Source: Drosophila persimilis (lineage: Eukaryota > Arthropoda > Insecta > Diptera > Drosophilidae). From it: a stretch of DNA of 64,000 bases. Shown in pieces: positions 58,245-64,000 of the stretch; the first letter of the stretch is position 1, and each line of letters starts with the position of its first letter. The position numbers and the translations under genes are program-made. Where the stretch lies: the NCBI RefSeq assembly GCF_003286085.1, contig NW_020825356.1, positions 558,001 through 622,000 on the forward strand. The letters run 5' to 3'. Below the pieces are notes generated by a model. That model saw only the letters and a program-made list of their open reading frames with translations, was not told the origin of the DNA and did not search any database.

Positions 58245-59091
58245 ATGGCCGAAAAAGCAGAAAAGGCCAAGATAAATGCTCAGATCAAGCATGTTCCGAA
58301 AGATGCACAGGTGATAATGTCCATACTGAAGGAGCTGAATGTCCAGGAATATGAGCCGCGCGTGGTAAACCAATTGCTGGAATTCACTTTCCGTAAGTGC
58401 CGCCAAAAAGTGCAACTAACGCTGCCTTAAAACGCGTGAATACAATATAAATACTGACTAAACAACATTTTTTGTAGGATATGTGACCTGCATATTGGAC
58501 GATGCCAAGGTGTATGCGAATCATGCACGCAAGAAGACCATCGATCTCGAGGATGTCCGCCTGGCCACGGATATGGCGCTGGACAAGAGTTTCACCGGTC
58601 CACTGCCGCGTCATACCCTGTCGAAGGTAGCCGAGATACGGAATAGCATGCCACTGCCACCGATTAAGCCGCACTGCGGCTTGCGTCTGCCCCCAGACCG
58701 TTACTGCCTCACCGGTGTCAACTACAAGCTGCGGGCCACAAATCAAGCCAAGAAGATGCCCAAATCGGCACTGGAGGCGCGCGCATTGAAAACCGTCGTA
58801 AAGCCCGTGGCCAGTGCCAATGGGCCGAAGCGTGCCCACTCTGTGGTGGCAAAACAGCAGGTGGTAACCATACCCAAGCCCGTCATCAAATTCACAACCA
58901 CAACGAAGAATGTCCCTGGGAATGCAGACACTAAGACGGACACCAGTTCCGGTGGCGACATGAAAATGGAGGTGGACAGCGATGCGGTGGCCGTGGGCAG
59001 TATTCCGAGCACCAGTGCCAGTGCCCCAGGCGTCAGCTCGGCCGTAAAGCGGGAACGCGAAGAGGAGGAGTTCGAATTTGTCGCGAACTGA
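58245..59091 (+). CDS. e(y)1: TAF9, histone-fold subunit of TFIID and SAGA
   Basis: Exons 58245-58392 and 58478-59091 joined in phase (TTCC/GTAAGT...GTAG/GATATG); 253 aa. I chose ATG 58245 (GTGATGGCC); the frame upstream has only a GTG. The N-terminal histone fold (about residues 14-85) reads VPKDAQVIMSILKEL, then EYEPRVVNQLLEFTFRYVTC and an ARKKTIDLEDVRLATDMALD helix. This is the TAF9 pattern resembling histone H3. Next comes a conserved segment (PLPPIKPHCGLRLPPDRYCL) and a Ser/Thr/Ala-rich tail ending EEEEFEFVAN. Known role: pairs with TAF6, contributes to core-promoter recognition and contacts activators. It is convergent with the RFC4-like gene, whose stop lies 286 bp downstream. Confidence 0.95.
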
Positions 59092-59376
59092 TTGAACAAA
59101 AATACAAATTAATTATTAAAGTATATTTTCAACATCTTCCGTAGTAAAAAAAAACATTGTTTCGATTGTGTCTTTTCAGGCAGTTGCACTTGTTTGAATC
59201 TTTTTTGTTTTCTTGGGCATTGGCATGAGGGGAAGACGTATAGGACATATAGGAGACGTCTTCCTAACAAACTAGAATACCCAAGACAAGAACAAACGAT
59301 TCAATAAAATGCAACTACCTGATCTCTTGGGTCTATAAATATTTTTGTAGTGTATGGGGTGTGGTATGTATGATGT

Positions 59377-60561
59377 TCATTTCAGGGCTAGAATGATGCA
59401 GCAGCCAAGATCCATAATCTGCAAGTACTCGGAGCCGCCATCCTGCAGCCGATAGCAGCATTCCTGCAAAGAAGAGAGCTAAGTAAAGCCATCGCTCGGG
59501 CTAAAACTCCCCCAATACTTACGCCCAGCTTCTCGCAGATCTTTGCCTTCTGCGGATCGGTGAGGTTCGGATGATGGACAATAAACTCCACCAATTGTTC
59601 CATCATCTGGCCTACACTGTACGCCGAATAGCCGATGTCGCGTACAAACTGCTCGAGACGCTCATAATTCCCCGAGCGGCAGACGTCCATAAAATCATCA
59701 AGCAAGTAGTCCGGTATGACGCCGGACATTTCGAAAAGATCGGCGGTGTTTATGGTGTGTTCTGAACCTTGGAGACGGAAGCATGACTGAAGAGTGGTTA
59801 TAGCGCGACGCAGATCGCCGCCGGATATCTTGACAATTGTCTTGTACGCATCCGGATCGATTTTGACGCTCTCCAGCTCGCAAATGTGCTGCAGCCGGGC
59901 AATGATCTTTTCCTCGCCGAGCGGCTTAAAGCGAAACTTGGAGCAGCGCGACGTGATGGGCACAATGATGCGCGACACATAGTTGCAAATGAGGCAGAAG
60001 CGTGTGCTGCTGCTCTCCTTCTCCATGGTCCGACGCAGCGCCGACTGAGCGGCATGCGTCATCGAGTCTGCCTCGTCCAGGATGATGATCTTGAATGGTG
60101 GCACTGGGCGGCCATCGGGACGTACATGGCTGGCCGAAAGCTGGGAGAAGTTCTTGATTTTGGTGCGCACCACATTGATGCCACGCTCATCGGATGCATT
60201 CAGCTCGAGTATGCGATCCTTATACATGTCGCCAAAGATCTGGCGAGCTGCTGCCAGGATGGTGCTCGTTTTTCCCGTGCCGGGTGGACCGTAGAGCAGC
60301 ATATTGGGCAGATCGGCACCCTCCACACACTTCCGGAGCACGGCCACCACCTCCGATTGCTCCACCACATCATCAACGCTTCTGGGGCGGCTGAAATTAA
60401 CAACAAATAAGCATCAAATCTGATTTCCCCATTCGATTCAATGGGACCTACTATTTCTCCACCCATGGAGCCGGTGGCTTGCGACGTTCTACGGTACCGC
60501 CTTGAGGTTTGTCCGACCCGCTGCTTGCGCCAGATTTTCCAGTCTTCAAAAATGCCTGCAT
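59377..60561 (-). CDS. RFC4: replication factor C small subunit, RFC4 type
   Basis: Exons 60561-60452, 60390-59523 and 59463-59377, in phase; 354 aa. It starts MQAFLKTGKSG, has WVEKYRPRSVDDVV (RFC box II) and a Walker A GPPGTGKT at 71-78. A LNASDERG box follows, then a Walker B LDEAD at 141-145 and an SRC arginine-finger motif TSRCSKF near 183-189. The collar domain extends to the C-terminus. The sequence GADLPNMLLYGPPGTGKTST and the overall length match the RFC4/p37 clamp-loader subunit, not RFC2, RFC3 or RFC5. Role: loads PCNA at primer-template junctions in the nucleus. The fly gene is CG8142 in my memory. A DRE (TATCGAT) lies 238 bp upstream, as for many fly replication genes. Confidence 0.93.
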
Positions 60562-60798
60562 CTTGAGATGATCAATCACAATAAAGTTCAACGCAGCGTT
60601 TGATTTCTAATATTTGGAAATTTGGATGCAAATTTTGCACATTTGCTAGCATAATGGTAGGAAAAAGAGGGTATGGACTACAAGCAAAACCGCCCAGAAG
60701 AGCAATCTCATGCAGGGTAGAATCCACCCCTATTTCCCAATATACCTTGAAGGCGAAAAGCCGATTTTGTTTTGGCGCGTCGTAAGACGATAGCATGC

Positions 60799-60805
60799 TA
60801 TCGAT
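60799..60805. promoter_or_regulatory. DRE-type site TATCGAT
   Basis: TATCGAT in GCTATCGATTG, upstream of the minus-strand RFC4-like gene and of plus-strand Ucp4A. DREF binds such sites at replication-gene promoters. The distance to the unknown start site is plausible but not established. Confidence 0.5.
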
Positions 60806-61488
60806 TGAAAAATCCGAAAGGGTGGCAGCACCTGCTTATTTTTGTTGTCGTGCCGCCACTGCATTTTGTGTTTTTTTTGTTGTATTGGATGCTCCTCTTC
60901 TCGCCCCTCGCCACCCCCTCGTATTACAATTGATAAGTGCAGCACTCACAGAATATATATTCCAAAGGATATAAATAGAGCAGCAGCGTCGTCAGCTGTG
61001 GAAACTAACATGATAAGACGTGCCCCCGAGTGGTTATAGAGCGGGAAGGGACAAGCCGATTACGATTCGATTTGATTTTTGTTGTTCCCTTTTTTCTTCT
61101 TTTTGTCACACCATTTGACATCGTTGCCAAAACGCTGCCGCTGCTGCTGCTGCTGTTGCTGCCGCCGCTGCCGTGCTATTGTCGTTGTTATTATGTAAAA
61201 TCCGTACGGAAGCAATTGGACATCAAACAAAGGCATCGGAAAATCATCTCCTGGACGCCCAACACAGCAGCAGCTGCGCGAAAGTTGAACGGCCACCAGA
61301 GGCAGCAGAGCAGGCCATCAACAGGTCACGCGACCCTGAGACTAGCGTTAATAAATAGCCTTGAAAGAAAGGCATTTGCCATTGCCATTGCCATTGCCAT
61401 CTGAGACTCGTGTGAGTATTCGGAGATTGCTACGTGGGTTGTTTTATTTTTGAGTTACTTCAGTTGCAGTTCCTCGCCGATTGAAGTC

Positions 61489-63467
61489 ATGACTTCGGCC
61501 GCAGCCACAGACACAGCCCAATCGCAGCATCCCAGTGCCAGTGCCAGTCCCAGTGCCAGTGCCAGCGATGAATCCACAACGACTGCCGCTTCAGGCTCCT
61601 CCAGTGGACGGCATCAGCTGCGACCCGTGAAGTACGACTATGCCGATTCATTTGCCTGCACCTACATTGTCTCTGTGGTGGCTGCCTCGGTGGCCGAGCT
61701 GGCCACATATCCCTTGGACCTAACCAAGACGCGGCTGCAGATACAAGGAGAGGCGACAGCAGCCACAGCCACAGCCATCACCACCAGCGGCAGCACTACT
61801 ACTCTCCCAGGGGCCAAGGGCAATGTGAGTAAGAACCTTTTGAGTTGAACGAACGTTCGTTTCGTATGTGGTATGCTTGCCTTTTGGTTGCTCTTGGTTT
61901 TGATGTGCTCTCTGTTCTGTTATTTGTATATTGTGACTCTCTGTCGCTGTCGCTGTCACCGTCTCTGGCTTTGGTTTATCCTCCCATCCACTGTTGTGCC
62001 TGCCTTTCCTCTAATCCTCACTCACACACATACACACTCATGTATATATATGTATATATATTAACACTGTGGCTGCTTCTATCTACTGATTAATCGACTG
62101 TCCACTAATCTGTATCTGTAGCTGAGATAAGATTCCCGAAAAATTCCCATAAACGAAAGACGATAGAGTAGTATTTGGATAATACATTTAATATACCCCG
62201 GGGTTGGGGGCCCGGTCCCCTTTCCCCCCACTTGTATGTTTCACTCATTCCCCCTATCCCTACCCTATCCTACGCCCCCCTGTTTCCATCATACTATTCT
62301 GTGTACGTGTATGCGTGCGTGTTTCAATGTACTATGTATATACGGCGATGATGAATATATACTACAAATACTACAGCAAAAATCTCTCTATACTATATAC
62401 AAACCAAAAACCCAATCAATTACCTACCAATCAATTTACCAACCAGATGCAATACCGCGGCATGGTGGCCACCGCCTTAGGCATTGCACGCGAGGAGGGC
62501 GCCCTCAAATTGTGGCAGGGCGTGACACCGGCGCTCTACAGACACGTCGTCTATAGGTGGGCAAACAAACAACCAAATAAAAAAAAGAACAAATAATTAA
62601 ACACTAAAAGAGTTCTCATTGTATATCCACACACATCAACATTGCCTGTGGCATCCTCTGACTACTCTGCTAGCAGCAGCCTCCTGGCTCCAGTTGCTTT
62701 GATTTAATACGCCTCTGTATCCATATCCGTATCCCTATCCTGCAGCGGCGTACGTATCTGCAGCTACGATCTGATGCGCAAAGAGTTCACACAGAACGGT
62801 AGCCAGGCCTTGCCCATATGGAAGTCTGCCTTATGCGGAGTCACAGCCGGCGCCGTTGCACAATGGCTCGCCTCGCCCGCCGATCTAGTCAAGGTTCAAA
62901 TCCAAATGGAGGGACGTCGCCGTCTGATGGGTGAACCACCGCGTGTCCACAGCGCTGGTCATGCGTTCCGCAGAATTGTCCAACGTGGCGGCGTGAAGGG
63001 CCTGTGGAAGGGCAGCATACCGAATGTACAGCGGGCCGCTCTGGTCAATCTGGGCGATCTGACCACCTACGATACGATCAAGCATCTGATTATGGATCGA
63101 CTGCACATGCCCGACTGTCACACCGTCCATGTGCTGGCCTCTGTGTGTGCGGGCTTTGTGGCAGCCATTATGGGCACACCCGCTGATGTGGTAAAGACGC
63201 GCATCATGAATCAGCCCACAGACAACAAGGGAAAGTAAGTATCCCACTCGAGTATGCAAGGAATCGCAGATCTTTAATGGCTTATCTTTCAGCGGGCTGC
63301 TCTATCGTGGGTCTGTGGATTGTCTGCGACAAACGGTGGCCAAAGAGGGATTTCCAGCGCTGTACAAGGGATTTCTGCCCTGCTGGATAAGGATGGCGCC
63401 CTGGTCGCTCACTTTTTGGCTATCCTTCGAGCAGATACGCAAAATGATTGGAGCTTCTGTCTACTAA
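61489..63467 (+). CDS. Ucp4A: Ucp4A, mitochondrial inner-membrane carrier (UCP4 type)
   Basis: Exons 61489-61824, 62447-62556, 62746-63234 and 63293-63467, in phase; 369 aa. ATG 61489 is the first ATG in the open frame. The N-terminus has a Ser/Ala/Thr-rich extension of about 48 residues (repeats of SASPSAS type) before the carrier domain. Three mitochondrial-carrier repeats are marked by PLDLTKTR (from 75), PADLVKVQ (from 193) and PADVVKTR (from 294). Linking helices include [19 protein letters not shown] and [20 protein letters not shown]. The C-terminus is [18 protein letters not shown]. The sequence fits UCP4 among the uncoupling-protein group. Role in the family: transport or proton leak across the inner membrane; the UCP4 substrate is less certain. 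Confidence 0.93.
61825..62446 (+). other. Ucp4A intron 1
   Basis: 622 bp between GTGAGT and AACCAG. It contains CA-rich and ATGTATATATA tracts; nothing else was seen. Confidence 0.85.
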
Positions 63468-63796
63468 AAGAAACCACAATATAGTACATGCAATACAATG
63501 ATATATATGTGTGTTTTTAAATCCTGATGTACATACATAGCATATGTATCTGGTACTTTAGATCGTTCGTTTGTTTGTTCGGTTTGCGACTCTGCAAGTC
63601 TAGAAAAGAAGCCTGTCTGTCTGTTCCTCAATTTCTCGCCCTCGCGCGACAGAGAGAGAGAGAAAGAGGGCTTTCCTAACCATTTTTCAGCAGCTATCCT
63701 TCCATCCCCTTTTAAACTGTAAGCAATTCAAACACTATTTCGTGTTCCTTTTTTGTTATTGTTGTTGCCCCCAACAGAATTATAAAACTCTATACA

Positions 63797-63802
63797 AATA
63801 AA
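63797..63802 (+). terminator. Ucp4A polyadenylation signal
   Basis: AATAAA in ACAAATAAAGAGAG, 330 bp after the stop codon, following a T-rich 3' UTR. Confidence 0.65.
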
Positions 63803-63851
63803 GAGAGAAAATTGTTATTTTGAAAGATTTTAGATCCCATTCTTGGCTGTC

Positions 63852-63965
63852 GGCTCTCTTTCCCACTCAAACGTTCGGACCAATGCTGGGGAAAAGGGAC
63901 AACTCTCTATTTTCAGAGCATCATATTTCCTCTCTTTTCCACACATTTGTTCGGACCAATTTCCG
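63852..63965. repeat. short diverged direct repeat at the right edge
   Basis: Two related stretches near 63856 and 63931 share CTCTTT-CCCAC/CCACAC, then CGTTCGGACCAAT and TGTTCGGACCAAT. The TTCGGACCAAT core is identical. Function unknown. Confidence 0.5.
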
Positions 63966-64000
63966 AGACTTATTCTTTGACGACAGCCACAAGCGCACAA

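Noticed and set aside
1-64000. tRNA, rRNA, snRNA genes and CRISPR arrays
   Set aside because: No tRNA B-box/anticodon arrangement or rRNA-like sequence was recognised by eye; the direct repeats found are microsatellites or duplications. A tRNAscan/Rfam run would be needed to exclude small RNAs.

Overview
The window is nuclear DNA of a fruit fly of the genus Drosophila (subgenus Sophophora). I lean to the obscura group, but only weakly. Six spliced genes are recognisable, and from memory five of them (unc-4, Socs16D, Taf9/e(y)1, an RFC4-type clamp-loader gene, Ucp4A) are X-linked (Muller element A) in D. melanogaster. Introns, AT-rich intergenic DNA, long (CT)n/(GA)n/(CA)n tracts and animal-type splice sites (GTAAGT/GTGAGT...AG) confirm a eukaryote. 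No operons, bacterial genes or CRISPR arrays are present.

Layout. 1-10.4 kb holds the homeobox gene unc-4 on the minus strand, with four coding exons and a 7.1 kb first coding intron. 10.4-33 kb is a gene-poor interval of about 22 kb. It contains an inverted pair of decayed copies of an unrecognised two-exon gene (about 18.7-19.25 and 21.66-22.3 kb) and a CTCF-like site inside a cluster of CCATCT-type motifs near 30.6 kb. 33-37 kb is Socs16D on the minus strand (seven coding exons, 1118 aa), with a 62-codon ORF on the opposite strand inside one of its 288 bp introns. 38.5-39.8 kb carries a second copy of a 294 bp piece of the Socs16D coding exon, sandwiched between two 471 bp direct repeats. 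39.9-40.45 kb is a probable small two-exon gene of unknown function (minus strand). 44.4-55.95 kb is a claudin/PMP22-like four-span membrane protein gene (plus strand) with a 10.5 kb first intron. 58.2-59.1 kb is Taf9/e(y)1 (plus), 59.4-60.6 kb is an RFC4-like gene (minus, convergent with Taf9), and 61.5-63.5 kb is the mitochondrial carrier Ucp4A (plus).

The genes do not form one pathway. They include a neural transcription factor, an SH2/SOCS-box E3 adaptor, a junction-type membrane protein and three housekeeping genes (TFIID/SAGA subunit, replication clamp loader, mitochondrial carrier). Exon borders were derived by hand from splice consensus plus reading-frame continuity; all six recognised CDS models, and the small gene at 40 kb, sum to a multiple of three. 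The most unusual structures are the Socs16D fragment sandwich and the inverted pseudogene pair. The second could fold into a hairpin RNA if transcribed.
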